Source of the DNA: JACCTH01 sp036556085
GTDB lineage: Bacteria > Actinomycetota > Acidimicrobiia > Spongiisociales > ZC4RG35
NCBI GenBank assembly: GCA_036556085.1
Contig: DATBKE010000188.1
Coordinates: 1-23,527 of the forward strand
Length of the DNA: 23,527 nt
Direction of reading: 5' to 3'
The notes beneath the pieces are model-generated. The model had not been told where the DNA came from and did not search any database. It saw nothing but the letters and a program-made list of their open reading frames with translations. The position numbers were made by a program, and so were the translations under genes. This document shows positions 8,062 to 17,600 of the stretch, in pieces. Each line of letters opens with the position of its first letter. Positions within the stretch are counted from its first letter, which is position 1.

Positions 8062-8568
8062 ATGGAGTCCATGGATGCTGCGCTACTGAATCAGGTGACA
8101 TGGATGATTCCCAACGCCCTCGCCTTGATCGGCTCGGCGGCGGGCGAGGAACAGAATGCGATGACGGCCTCATGGGTCACGCAGCTTTCGATGGAGCCGG
8201 TCCTGATCGGAGTGGGGGTCGACAACAAGGCAGTCACCCATCGCCTGATCACCGCGGGCGGCGGATTCAGCGTCAACTTGTGGTCGCCCGATGACACCAA
8301 GGTCTTCGTCAAGTTTTCCAAGCCGGCGGTATCCGAGAACGGCACCCTCAACGGGCGACCGGTGCGCACCGCGGTCACTGGGGCTCCCGTCTTCGAGGAG
8401 GCCGTGGCTTGGATGGACTGCGCGGTCCGTCAGGCGATCGATCTCGGCACGCACACGCTCTTTATCGGCGAAGTGGTGGGAGCGGAGGTAAACGCTCCCG
8501 AAAGTCGGGCGGCGGCCGTGTCGGACACGCGGATGAAATACGGCGGGGTCAAGCGAGGCGGCCACTAA
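8062..8568 (+). CDS. Flavin reductase-like FMN-binding split-barrel protein
   Basis: A 168-residue protein of the flavin reductase-like (DIM6/NTAB, HpaC-type) split-barrel family, which binds FMN and often reduces flavin with NAD(P)H. Family-like segments are an opening PNALALIGSA and EEQNAMTASWVTQLS (substrate and flavin phosphate region), then MEPVLIGVGVDNKAVTHRLI, FSVNLWSP, and a C-terminal THTLFIGEVV strand with MKYGGVKR near the end. Starts at 8062 and 8071 are both ATG in frame; a GGAG lies 3 bases before the second. It begins 50 bases from the divergent Usp-like gene and ends 33 bases before the SDR gene. Its closeness to the SDR and F420 synthesis genes makes a role in deazaflavin or flavin redox chemistry plausible. 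That is inference; the split-barrel fold also includes F420-binding proteins. Confidence 0.8.
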   Translation: MESMDAALLNQVTWMIPNALALIGSAAGEEQNAMTASWVTQLSMEPVLIGVGVDNKAVTHRLITAGGGFSVNLWSPDDTKVFVKFSKPAVSENGTLNGRPVRTAVTGAPVFEEAVAWMDCAVRQAIDLGTHTLFIGEVVGAEVNAPESRAAAVSDTRMKYGGVKRGGH

Positions 8569-8587
8569 CTCTTCTAGCGGGCACGGG

Positions 8588-8593
8588 TAACGT
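8588..8593 (+). promoter_or_regulatory. Candidate -10 box (TAACGT) for the SDR-cofG-cofH unit
   Basis: TAACGT fits TANNNT and lies 8 bases before the ATG at 8602, just after the flavin-reductase stop. It suggests that the SDR-cofG-cofH unit has its own leaderless start even if it also receives read-through from upstream. Confidence 0.35.
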
Positions 8594-8601
8594 CGAAGCC
8601 G

Positions 8602-9381
8602 ATGGACGTACGTCTGGAGGGAAAGGTCGCGGTGGTGACCGGCGGTAGCCGGGGTATCGGGCAAGCCACTGCCGGGCTGATGCTGGCCTCGGGTGCTGGA
8701 GGAGTCGTGATCACCAGCCGCAAGCCCGAGAACCTCGAGCAGGCCAAGGCCGAGCTCATGGAGTCGGGAGCAGAGCCCGACCGCTTGGAGGCAATGACCG
8801 CCCGGGCCGACGACGTCGAGGACGCTCGGAGGACGATCGCAGCCACCATCGAGCGCTTTGGATCGTGCGACATCCTCGTCAATAACGCCGGCACTAATCC
8901 CGCCCCGGGACCTCTCGTCACTGTCGATCTCGGGGCCGTGGACAAGACTTGGGCCGTGAACCAGCGAGGGCCATTGCTCTGGTGTCAGCAAGCGGTGACG
9001 CAGTGGATGGCAGACCATGGGGGGGCGATCGTCAACGTCAGTTCGGTGGGCGGCATGCGGCCGGCCCCCATCCTCGGCGCCTACAACATCTCCAAGGCTG
9101 CGCTCGCCCATTTCACCCACCAGCTGGCGATGGAACTGGCTCCGGTGGTGCGGGTCAACGCCGTTGCCCCGGGAGTGGTCAAGACCCGGCTGGCCGGATC
9201 GCTTTGGCAGGGAAGGGAAGAAGAAGCGAGCAAGGGTCACCCCCTTGGCCGATTGGGGGAGCCCGACGATATTGCCCGGGCGATCGTCTTTCTCGCCTCC
9301 GATGCCGCGAGCTGGATCACCGGTGTCGTGCTGCCGGTTGACGGCGGCGTTGTCGGCGCGTCCGGGAGCGCGATCTCGTGA
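8602..9381 (+). CDS. Short-chain dehydrogenase/reductase (classical SDR)
   Basis: A 259-residue classical SDR, a cytoplasmic NAD(P)-dependent oxidoreductase. The Rossmann dinucleotide motif TGGSRGIG is at 13-20, NNAG at 94-97, and the catalytic tetrad is complete: Asn120, Ser147/148 in VNVSS, Tyr161 and Lys165 in YNISK. The C-terminus ends in the common ITGVVLPVDGG pattern. An Arg at about position 40 (ITSRKP) is compatible with NADP preference. The substrate is unknown; it resembles the FabG and acyl or sugar alcohol dehydrogenase group. The stop codon overlaps the GTG of cofG (GTGA), so expression is coupled to F420 cofactor synthesis. A direct part in that pathway would be new and is only an inference. 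Confidence 0.9.
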   Translation: MDVRLEGKVAVVTGGSRGIGQATAGLMLASGAGGVVITSRKPENLEQAKAELMESGAEPDRLEAMTARADDVEDARRTIAATIERFGSCDILVNNAGTNPAPGPLVTVDLGAVDKTWAVNQRGPLLWCQQAVTQWMADHGGAIVNVSSVGGMRPAPILGAYNISKAALAHFTHQLAMELAPVVRVNAVAPGVVKTRLAGSLWQGREEEASKGHPLGRLGEPDDIARAIVFLASDAASWITGVVLPVDGGVVGASGSAIS

Positions 9382-10505
9382 CCCACCCTCGCCCCGACCC
9401 CGAGCTAGCCCTGACCTACCTTGATGGGCTGCGCGATCCCGGACCGCTTTTTGCCGAGGCGCGGCGGCTCCGCGACGAGGGCAAAGGAAATACGGTTACC
9501 TACAGCCGCAAGGTCTTCATACCGTTAACGACCCTCTGTCGCGATCGCTGTACCTACTGCACGTTCGCCCAGCCGCCCGGAGCGGGCGGCATGTACCTGA
9601 CACCAGACGAGGTGCTGGCCGTGGCCCGCGCCGGCAGTCGCCACGGATGCACGGAGGCTCTCTTCACACTCGGAGATCGCCCAGAGGACCGCTGGCCCCA
9701 GGCTCGCGAGTTCCTCGACTCGGTGGGAGCAAGCACGACCCTCGAATATGTGGTGGCGATGAATAGGTTAGTGCTGGAAGAGACCGGGCTCTTTCCTCAT
9801 GCCAATCCCGGTTTGATGTCGTTGACCGAGATGGCCGAGCTTCGGCCCCTCAACCCCTCGATGGGATTGATGCTCGAGAACGTCTCGAGGCGACTGCTCG
9901 AACCGGGGATGCCGCATTTCGACTGCCCGGACAAGGACCCCGAGCGGCGCATGGAGACGATCGCCAACTCGGGCCGGCTGTCTGTTCCCTTCACGACCGG
10001 AGTATTGATCGGCATCGGCGAGAACAACGGTGAGATCGTCGAATCGATCATCGCCCTCGAGAGCGCCAGCTCCACCTGGGGGTCGATTCAAGAAGTGATA
10101 GTCCAAAACTTTCGCGCCAAGGCCAATACCCCCATGAGGCGGCACTCCGAGCCTCTCCCGGCCTGGTTTGCAATCGTTGTTGCCCTCGCCCGCTGGTTCC
10201 TGGGACCGACCATGAACCTTCAGGTTCCTCCCAACCTCACCGAGCACTTCGAATTGTATCTCGACGCCGGGATCAACGACTGGGGAGGAGTGAGCCCGCT
10301 CACGATTGATTGGGTCAATCCCGAGCAGCCCTGGCCACATCTGGATGAGCTGGCGGCCCGAACTTCCGCCGCCGGATTCCAGCTCACCCCTCGGCTCCCG
10401 GTCTACCCGGAATTTGTCTCCCCGCGCTGGATCGATCCCGGGTTGTTGCCGCGGGTTCGGGAAGCGGCCGTCGAGCTCGAGCATCTGGCCGGAGCGGTGG
10501 CATGA
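9378..10505 (+). CDS. cofG: 7,8-didemethyl-8-hydroxy-5-deazariboflavin synthase subunit CofG
   Basis: A 375-residue radical SAM enzyme. With CofH it forms FO, the deazaflavin core of coenzyme F420, from tyrosine and 5-amino-6-ribitylamino-uracil; CofG carries out the second, ring-closing radical step. The iron-sulfur motif CRDRCTYC has Cys54, Cys58 and Cys61 in the CX3CX2C spacing, in the CofG-type context IPLTTLCRDRCTYCTF. Further family-like segments are ALFTLGDRPE, TTGVLIGIGE and the distal NLTEHFELYLDAGINDWGG. The length is typical of a stand-alone CofG. It starts with GTG inside the SDR stop and ends overlapping the cofH ATG, both 4-base overlaps. In most Actinobacteria cofG and cofH are fused as fbiC; here they are separate. 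Confidence 0.93.
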   Translation: MTHPRPDPELALTYLDGLRDPGPLFAEARRLRDEGKGNTVTYSRKVFIPLTTLCRDRCTYCTFAQPPGAGGMYLTPDEVLAVARAGSRHGCTEALFTLGDRPEDRWPQAREFLDSVGASTTLEYVVAMNRLVLEETGLFPHANPGLMSLTEMAELRPLNPSMGLMLENVSRRLLEPGMPHFDCPDKDPERRMETIANSGRLSVPFTTGVLIGIGENNGEIVESIIALESASSTWGSIQEVIVQNFRAKANTPMRRHSEPLPAWFAIVVALARWFLGPTMNLQVPPNLTEHFELYLDAGINDWGGVSPLTIDWVNPEQPWPHLDELAARTSAAGFQLTPRLPVYPEFVSPRWIDPGLLPRVREAAVELEHLAGAVA

Positions 10506-12361
10506 GTATCACCTTTGCCCGCATACGGCCGGCCGGAGCGATGACTCCCGCGGCTGCGGCGTCGCGGCGGCGGGAAGGAACGACCGTGGTCGAGCTAGCC
10601 CCAGCGGATAAGGAGGGGTTGACCGCCTCCCTGGGAGGTGGCCTTCTTCCGGTGACTATCGGGGTTGCCGATCCTGATGCCGCAGCCTGGGTGATGCCAG
10701 CCGGGAGCGGTGTCGAGCACGCGCAGGGCTGGAGAGTCACCATCGATGCCGGCACTGCCTCATTCGAGTCGCTCCTCGACGAGGTTGCCCGCACCCAACC
10801 CGCGTTTCTGCGCTGCGGCAGGGGGCGGGTGACCCAGCTTTCCAGGATCACGGCACTGCCCGGTATCGAGACCGCTCTCTCGGTCTTCGTCGACGATATC
10901 GATTCAGCGCTGGCGGCCGTCGCCGCCGGAGCCGGCGACCTATTGCTGCGGGACTGGGATGGGGAAGGAATCGGTGATCTCCGCAATGCGCTTTTCCCGC
11001 ACCAGCTATTGGAGCGAAGTGCCTTCTCTCCCGACCGGCCGATCGACGAAATGCGATTCCATCTCCCTCCAGCCGTTTTTACGGTTTGGCTGGGCCAGGT
11101 CGATGGAGGTGGCGTGGTGCGGCCCCGTTGGGAGTGGGCTCCGGGCAAGGCACTGCCCGCCCCCGTGCCGCCTGCCCGGCTCTCGGCGCAATGGATGGAC
11201 GCGGCGTGGCTGGATGGACCGGCGCCGCCAGAACTGAGCAACGCCGGGGAGCTTCGTCCCATCCTCGAGCGATCACTAGCCGGAACCCCGCCCAGTCGCG
11301 ACGAAGTCGAGTACCTCTTCGGCGCCCGAGGCGATCAGGTCGATGCCGTTGCTTACGTGGCCGATGAACTCCGTCGCCTACAGGTGGGGGAGACCGTCAC
11401 CTACGTGATCAATCGCAATATCAACTACACCAACCAGTGCTACTTCCGCTGTGGCTTCTGCGCCTTCTCGAAGGGGCCGCGCAGTCTCAACCTGCGCGAG
11501 GAGCCCTACCTCATCCCCGTCGAAGGGATCGTGGGACTGGCGGTCGAGGCCTCAGAACGGGGAGCCACGGAAGTCACCCTGCAAGGAGGGATCCATCCCC
11601 AATTCACGGGGGACTTCTACGCCGGGGTCGTGGAGGCAATAAAGGCCCGCCTCCCGGAGATGCACATTCACGGGTTCACCCCCCTCGAGATCTGGCAGGG
11701 CGCCGAGACCCTCGGTGTGTCTGTCCGCAGCTTCCTCGAGAGGCTCCAAGCTGCCGGCCTCGGCAGCTTGCCGGGGACCGCGGCGGAAGTACTCGACGAT
11801 TCGGTCCGACGCTTCCTGTGTCCGGACAAGATCCGGACCGCCCAGTGGGCGGAGGTGATGCTCACGGCCCACGACCTCGGGCTCCGCGCTACCGCCACCC
11901 TCATGTTCGGCCACATTGATCACCCCGCGGCCTGGGCCAACCACCTCGAGGTCATCCGTCAGATCCAGCGTCGGACCGGCGGCTTCACCGAGTTTGTCCC
12001 GCTGCCGTTCGTCCACATGGGGGCGCCCATCTTCCTCCGCGGTCAATCCCGGCCCGGACCCACCTGGGACGAGGTGGTTCTGGTCCACGCGGTGTCTCGT
12101 ATTGCCTTCGCGGGCCTGATTCCCAACATCCAGGCCTCCTGGGTGAAGCTCGGTCTCGACGGGGGCGCGCGCCTGCTCGATGCCGGATGCAACGATCTCG
12201 GTGGCACTCTCATGGGTGAGATCATCACCCGTTCGGCCGGGGCGGCGCACGGCCAGGAGGTGAGCCCGGAGGAGTTTGTGGAGACCATCAGAGGGGCGGG
12301 CCGCCGCCCGGCTCGCCGTAGTACCACCTATCAGATCCTGGAAGAAGCAGACCTCGACTAG
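10502..12361 (+). CDS. cofH: 5-amino-6-(D-ribitylamino)uracil:L-tyrosine 4-hydroxyphenyl transferase CofH with long N-terminal extension
   Basis: A 619-residue radical SAM protein for the first radical step of FO synthesis, transfer of the tyrosine-derived hydroxybenzyl group to the ribityl-uracil. The CofH core runs from about residue 245 to the end. The CX3CX2C cluster is Cys313, Cys317, Cys320 in NQCYFRCGFCAFSKG, with TLQGGIHP, IHGFTPLEIW and TATLMFGH downstream, all typical of CofH. About 240 residues precede this core; stand-alone CofH proteins are usually about 350-400 residues. The extension begins with a basic, Ala-rich stretch, then alternating strand and helix-like segments (LSVFVDDIDSALAAVAAGAG and following), and a Pro/Trp-rich stretch near 190-245. 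It has no cysteine motif and does not look like CofG. The ATG overlaps the cofG stop (ATGA), so this start is well supported. It converges on the DUF4032 gene, the stops sharing CTAG. Confidence 0.9.
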   Translation: MSITFARIRPAGAMTPAAAASRRREGTTVVELAPADKEGLTASLGGGLLPVTIGVADPDAAAWVMPAGSGVEHAQGWRVTIDAGTASFESLLDEVARTQPAFLRCGRGRVTQLSRITALPGIETALSVFVDDIDSALAAVAAGAGDLLLRDWDGEGIGDLRNALFPHQLLERSAFSPDRPIDEMRFHLPPAVFTVWLGQVDGGGVVRPRWEWAPGKALPAPVPPARLSAQWMDAAWLDGPAPPELSNAGELRPILERSLAGTPPSRDEVEYLFGARGDQVDAVAYVADELRRLQVGETVTYVINRNINYTNQCYFRCGFCAFSKGPRSLNLREEPYLIPVEGIVGLAVEASERGATEVTLQGGIHPQFTGDFYAGVVEAIKARLPEMHIHGFTPLEIWQGAETLGVSVRSFLERLQAAGLGSLPGTAAEVLDDSVRRFLCPDKIRTAQWAEVMLTAHDLGLRATATLMFGHIDHPAAWANHLEVIRQIQRRTGGFTEFVPLPFVHMGAPIFLRGQSRPGPTWDEVVLVHAVSRIAFAGLIPNIQASWVKLGLDGGARLLDAGCNDLGGTLMGEIITRSAGAAHGQEVSPEEFVETIRGAGRRPARRSTTYQILEEADLD

Positions 12362-13557
12362 GTGTAGGCGAACGGGTACCCGGGTCGTCCCTTCGCCAGC
12401 CAGTCGGCGAGGGCATCGGACGTGGACACGTCGGCGCCCAACGATTTGGCCAGGTGATAGCGGTGATTGAGGACGTCGCAATAAGCCTGAATCGGATCGG
12501 ACACCCCAGCGAGCGCCGTCAGCATCGACAACATGGGTTCGAACTCTGTTGCCCGCCAGCGAATGGCAAGCGTCGATTTGGTGGCGGCGCTGTCTGAGTG
12601 CCGGGCCGAGAAGTAGTGAACATCGGCAAGGATCGCCTTGGCCTGATTCTCAAGGGCGTCGATTCCCGTCAGGGCCTTGAGGCGGTTGGTGTGAAAGTTG
12701 CGATTACCAACTCTGACCTTGATGATCATCTCCGAGGTGTCATCGAGGGAGGGCAGCAGGTCGACCTCTTCGACGTCGAAGCCGAGACGGTTCAATCGTT
12801 CGACCCGCTCGGTGACGCGAAATCGCTCGTCGACTCCGATTTTCGTTGCCTGGCCTAGCTCCGCCCAGAGGTTCTCGTAACGCAGAGCGATGTCATAACC
12901 AAGTTCGAGATCGGCTCGATCCAGGTCGACTCCCGCTTCGGCGGCGATGTCAGCCATGCCTCCTGCCACGTTCTCGATCATGATCTCGAGGTCCTCCGTC
13001 CTCTGCCCATCGGTGAGATCCTCGTCGTACATGCGAGCGGTTTCGGCATCGACCATGACCGTTTCGATTGCCTCGGCGTCGAACCGGTAGAGCACGTTGG
13101 AGAGGCTGCAATCACCCCAGAAGCAGCCTGCCAGATGCAACTCGACCAAGAGGCCCGCGAACGCGTCGAGGAGCTGGCTGCGTCGGGCACCGAACCCGGG
13201 TCCGGCCAGCATCTCTCGATAGGAAAACGAGAATGGCTCATAGGCGGTGATCAGAGCCGCCGAGTGTTCTTCCGTTCGATCAGGGGCCCGGTTGTCGACA
13301 ATGCCGACCGCGTGCACGGCCGGTGCCCCCACCGTCTCCAGCGCCCGTAGTACCGCGTAGTCGTTGTGAGCCAGATCGGTGGCGAGTTCCTTGACGACAT
13401 AGGTGCCTTCGGGGAAGGAAAGGAAACGGACCTCATGCCGGCTGATTCCCTTGGGAAGATCGAGGAGGATCGGAAGTTCCCAATCCGCGATCGAGGAGGA
13501 CCAGGGAAGGTCGAGGAACAGGGGATGGCCCGGGCGGATCGTGAGTTGGGGGGCCAC
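12358..13557 (-). CDS. DUF4032 family protein, kinase-like fold
   Basis: A protein of 399 residues (GTG start at 13557) of the actinobacterial DUF4032 family, whose N-terminal half has a protein/lipopolysaccharide-kinase-like fold. It opens with LTIRPGHPLFLDLPW, as expected for the family. Kinase-like residues in this numbering are Lys56 in VVKEL, Asp149 and Asn154 in the catalytic-loop-like WGDCSLSN, and Asp170 in MVDAET, a DFG equivalent. The pattern is kept, so activity is possible, but the substrate of this family is not established as far as I know. The C-terminal part, from about 220, carries the DUF4032 region with YDIALRYENLWAEL. A TTG at 13593 would add 12 Pro-rich residues; I prefer GTG at 13557 because family members begin close to the RPGHP segment. 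It is divergent from the corA-like gene. Confidence 0.8.
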   Translation of the reverse strand: MAPQLTIRPGHPLFLDLPWSSSIADWELPILLDLPKGISRHEVRFLSFPEGTYVVKELATDLAHNDYAVLRALETVGAPAVHAVGIVDNRAPDRTEEHSAALITAYEPFSFSYREMLAGPGFGARRSQLLDAFAGLLVELHLAGCFWGDCSLSNVLYRFDAEAIETVMVDAETARMYDEDLTDGQRTEDLEIMIENVAGGMADIAAEAGVDLDRADLELGYDIALRYENLWAELGQATKIGVDERFRVTERVERLNRLGFDVEEVDLLPSLDDTSEMIIKVRVGNRNFHTNRLKALTGIDALENQAKAILADVHYFSARHSDSAATKSTLAIRWRATEFEPMLSMLTALAGVSDPIQAYCDVLNHRYHLAKSLGADVSTSDALADWLAKGRPGYPFAYT

Positions 13558-13672
13558 CCATACATTCTGAGGCGCGAGCGGAGGTGGTGGCAAGCAGCTC
13601 GGACCAGGGTTGGCCGACTTCGGCGATGGGTATTAGGGGCCCGATGCATTTCAACCGGGCGTTCATCGCGCC

Positions 13673-14662
13673 ATGACGCAAGAAGAACTAGTCACGGATG
13701 AGAACGGGATTCAGGCCTGGCTTTATGACGTCTCCGGCGACGACGCCCCCACCCGTATCAGCGACCTCGATCCATCCGGAATCAGCGACGAGCAGATCCT
13801 TTGGATCGATGCGAACGTCAAGGAGTTGGATGCCGCCTCGGTGCTAAAGATGCTGGGGATCGAAGGCCAGATCGAGACTCTCGACATGGGCCAGACGCGG
13901 CCCAGCCTCATCGCCCACGAGGGATTCGTACAGATCAGCATCCTCTCGGCCCGCGAAGATCTGGCCGACTTCACGCCGGTCATGCTCCATTGCTTGGTAG
14001 GCAACAATTGGGTCGCGACGCTGCACGACGGTGAGCTGAATCTGGTCGAGGAATTCAACGAACCGCTTGCGCGCGACACCCGACTCGGAGAGCTCAATTC
14101 TTCGTCGTTCCTTGCCTTGGTTTTCGATTGGCACCTCAATGGATACTTCCGCGAGCTCGAGGCGGTGCAGGACGGGATCGATCGGGTCGACGAGCTGTTG
14201 CTGCGGCCAGGGCCAAAGCCAGAGTTGCTCGACCGCTTGTTCCAGCTCCGGAGACGAGTAACCAGGCTGCGGAGGGCGTTGAGCCCTCATCGTGATGTTT
14301 TCACGCCTCTGAGCAACCCCAAGGCGGAGTTGCTTCCTTCGCCCGAGGCGGCGCCGGACTTTCTCCGCTTGCTTCAGCGACTCGAACACGCTCTGGAGGA
14401 GGTGAGCACGACTCGAGAGATGATCGCGGTCTCCTTCGACATCCACATGACCGAAATTGCGCAGGATACGAACGACATCATGAAGCGTCTCACCCTCGCG
14501 TCGGTGCTGTTGCTGCCGGCGGTGCTGCTAGCGGGGATCATGGGGATGAACTTCAAGGTCGGGTTGTTCGAGGATCCGTCGATGTTCTGGGTAACTGTTT
14601 TTCTCATGGGTTTTCTGGCGGTTTGCACCCTCATTTACGCCAGGTTTCGAAAGTGGCTGTGA
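13673..14662 (+). CDS. corA: CorA-family divalent metal ion transporter
   Basis: A 329-residue CorA-family protein, a pentameric inner-membrane channel for Mg2+ (or Co2+/Ni2+). The long cytoplasmic N-terminal domain runs to about residue 265 and ends in the charged long helix, which contains TREMIAVSFDIHMTEIAQDTNDIMKRLT-type heptads. Two transmembrane helices follow at about 270-290 and 303-325. The signature GMN is at 291-293, in MGMNFKVG, immediately after the first helix, and the protein ends in a short basic tail (RFRKWL). This is the usual architecture and length. The ATG at 13673 is divergent from the DUF4032 gene. It converges on lhr with only 4 bases between the stops. Metal specificity cannot be settled from the sequence. 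Confidence 0.92.
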   Translation: MTQEELVTDENGIQAWLYDVSGDDAPTRISDLDPSGISDEQILWIDANVKELDAASVLKMLGIEGQIETLDMGQTRPSLIAHEGFVQISILSAREDLADFTPVMLHCLVGNNWVATLHDGELNLVEEFNEPLARDTRLGELNSSSFLALVFDWHLNGYFRELEAVQDGIDRVDELLLRPGPKPELLDRLFQLRRRVTRLRRALSPHRDVFTPLSNPKAELLPSPEAAPDFLRLLQRLEHALEEVSTTREMIAVSFDIHMTEIAQDTNDIMKRLTLASVLLLPAVLLAGIMGMNFKVGLFEDPSMFWVTVFLMGFLAVCTLIYARFRKWL

Positions 14663-14666
14663 TCGC

Positions 14667-17600
14667 TCAGCCGCGATAGGCGAGGCCTTGTGGTGCGGGC
14701 ACGAACCCCCACTCGGTGAGAGTGGAGCCAAAGGGTGCCGATTGAGCAGGATGGTCGTCGATTCGTTCGATCCGCATGCGACGCTGTCTGCCCGCGATCG
14801 CCGCCACCTCGCGGGCGATCTCGCCGTAGGAATCCATGCCGTCCGTGAGCAATGCCAGGCGGCGACCGCCACGATCAAGGTAGGCCACAAGCTTGCCGTC
14901 GCCGAGGATTACATAGGCTCCCGCGGCTCGCTGGAACCGAACCTCCCGCTCCGGCCACGGAAGCGACGCCCCGTAGGGGTTGGCGGGGTCGGTGGCTGCC
15001 AGGCCCAGGACCCGTGATTCATCGCCACCCCGGAGGCGGTCGACCGCTCCCGGCAGGGCGAACTGAGCCCCTCCCAATCCCTCGAGGAAATAGCCCCTTC
15101 TCACCCTGCCGATCTCTTCCATCCTGGAGAGAACCGGGTAGAGGCGGGCAAAGCCGCCCGGAATTCCTTCGGCGGCGACATGAGCGCGGGTGAGCACCCC
15201 GTAGCGGTTGAGAAGGACATCGGCCCAGGTGGTGGCGGCTGCGGTGGGGTCGGGTTCGGCTGTAGGGAGGAGTGACCAACGGCCGCCGGCGTGGGCTGGG
15301 AACGACGAGGCCAGGGGGCGGCGGCCCGGTGCCCGGTGCCCACCTCGACTTTGGGTGTAAGCCCGGACGGGCGCCAGGCTGTCATTGGTCACCAGTCCCC
15401 CCCACACCAGATCCCAGAGATCCTCGAGGAGCTGGGAGGGGTCCCCGCCCGCCGATGGTCCCACTGATTGGTAGATGTCGTAGAAGAAGGAGGCGCCGTT
15501 TCGTCCTAGGAACTCCCGGAGATCGTCGTGGGAGCCCTCGTTTGCAAAGCTCGCCTCGATCGGGAACCAGAGTTGGCCGAAGTCCTTGCGCCGATAGAGG
15601 GCCATCTTGCCATCGCGGCCTCCCAGGGTGCCCCGGCCTGCCCAAAGGACCTCGCCGTCCAGCAAGAGCCGGTCGACCAGGGACGAAGCCTCACCCACTC
15701 TGGCCGAAAGGATCTCCCGTTCCCACACCGAGGCGGCCGCCTCGTACCCTTGAAGTTGCGTAACAACGTCGGCGACGACGTCGATCCGAGCCGGCCTTCT
15801 GCTGCCTGCGCCTTGCCAAGCCGGAGTGAACCTGCCAAGAGACTGCGGTTCCGTCGGCTCGATCTCATGACGAAGCACGGCTAGAGACCGTCGTTTGATT
15901 CGTCGCAGCACCTCGGCGTCGACCCATCCCTCGCCGCGATGGAATGATCCCTTCAGGACCCTGCCCTGTGCGGCCAGCAAACGAAGCGAGTTTTCGACGA
16001 CAGCGGGTGGAAGTCCGAGGGCAGAAGCGACGGTTGCCGGCTGGAAGGGTCCGTGAGTACGGGCGTATCGGCCGACAAGATCGCCCAATGGATCTGGCAC
16101 CGGTTGCAGAAATGCTGAGGGGGTCCCCGGAGGAGGGGGGATGCCAAGTCCGTCGCGCAACCGGGAAATGTCCTCGGAGGCGGCATAACACTGGCGCCCG
16201 GCGAGGCGGACCGCCACCATCCTTCCTGTTTCTAGCAACTCGTCGAAGGACGCGGAGAAATCCGACATGTCGCTTCGCACCTCGATGTCGTCCTTGCTCA
16301 GGGGACCGAGGTCGCGGAGGAGGTCGACCAATCCATTGGAAGTCTTTGCCTGCCTTTCGGGGGTCAGGTGCTGAAGCTCGAGTTCAACCATCGCCACCAC
16401 GTCGGGTGAGATCAGATCTCGAAGCTCGCCTTCACCCAGAAGGTTGGCGAGGAGGTTGCGGTCGAGGGTGAGCGCCGTTGCCCTCCGTTCGGCGAGGGGA
16501 GTGTCTGCCTCGTAAAGAAATGCCGCCACGAAGGCAAAAAGAAGCGAGGAGGCAAAGGGTGAGGGATGGGTTGTCTCCACCTCGACCATGCGCAGCTTCC
16601 GGGACCGAAGATCGGAGAGGACCTCGGTGAGAGCCGGCAGGTCGAAATCCTGGGTCAGAATCTCGCGATAAGTCTCGAGCATGATTGGGAACGCGCCGAA
16701 CTGACGGGCCACCGCCAACAGGTCAGCTGCCCGCCGGCGCTGTTGCCACAACGGTGTGCGACTCCCCGGCCGCCGCCGCGGCAGCAGCAGCGCCCTTCCT
16801 GCCGCCTCTCGAAACCGGGCTCCAAAGAGAGCCGTGTCGGCGAGATGATCCTCGAGCAGTTCTCGTACCTCCTCGGGCTCGAGAGTCAGCTCGGCCAAAC
16901 TCGGAACCTCGTCGCTGTCGGGAAAGCGGAAGGCGATTCCATCATCAGCCCAAATCACGTCCACGTCGGTTCCGAAGCGGCTGCGCAATTTTTGAGTGAG
17001 TGCCATTGCCCAGGGAGCGTGGATGCGGGCGCCAAGAGGGGAGAGCAACGCCACCCGCCAGTCACCAATCTCATCTCGAAAACGCTCGAGCACCAATGTC
17101 TGATCGGTCGGGAGGAGGCCGGTTGCTTCTTTCTCCTCGGCCAGGTAGGCCGCCAGATTGGCGGCGGCGAACTCGTCGAGGTGGTAATCGGCCATGAGAG
17201 GTCCGGTGGGGTCGGGGAGCCGGCTCATTTCCCTGACGAAGCGACCGATGCGACGGCCGGTGGCAAGCGACCGTCCCTGCACATCGCCCTTCCAGAAGGG
17301 AAGCCTTGCCCCGGCGGCGCCGGGGTCGGGAACTACCTCCACTCGCTCGGGACCAATGTCGGATACTCGCCAGGTGCTGGCACCGAGGACGATGGCATCG
17401 CCCACTCGGGACTCGTAGACCATCTCCTCGTCAAGCTCACCCACCCGGCTCCCGTCGGGAAGGACCACACGAAAGAGCCCCCGATCAGGAATCGTCCCGG
17501 CGTTGGCGACCACCAGCTGGCGGGCTCCGGGGCGGGCAGTGATGGTGCCATCGGTACGGTCCCAGTTCACCCGGGCCCGCAATTCCGAGAAGAGATCGGA

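Noticed and set aside
8012..8173. N-terminal extension of the Usp-like protein up to 8173
   Set aside because: It would cover the start of the divergent flavin-reductase gene, and its translation is a low-complexity Arg/Pro/Ser stretch unlike any Usp.
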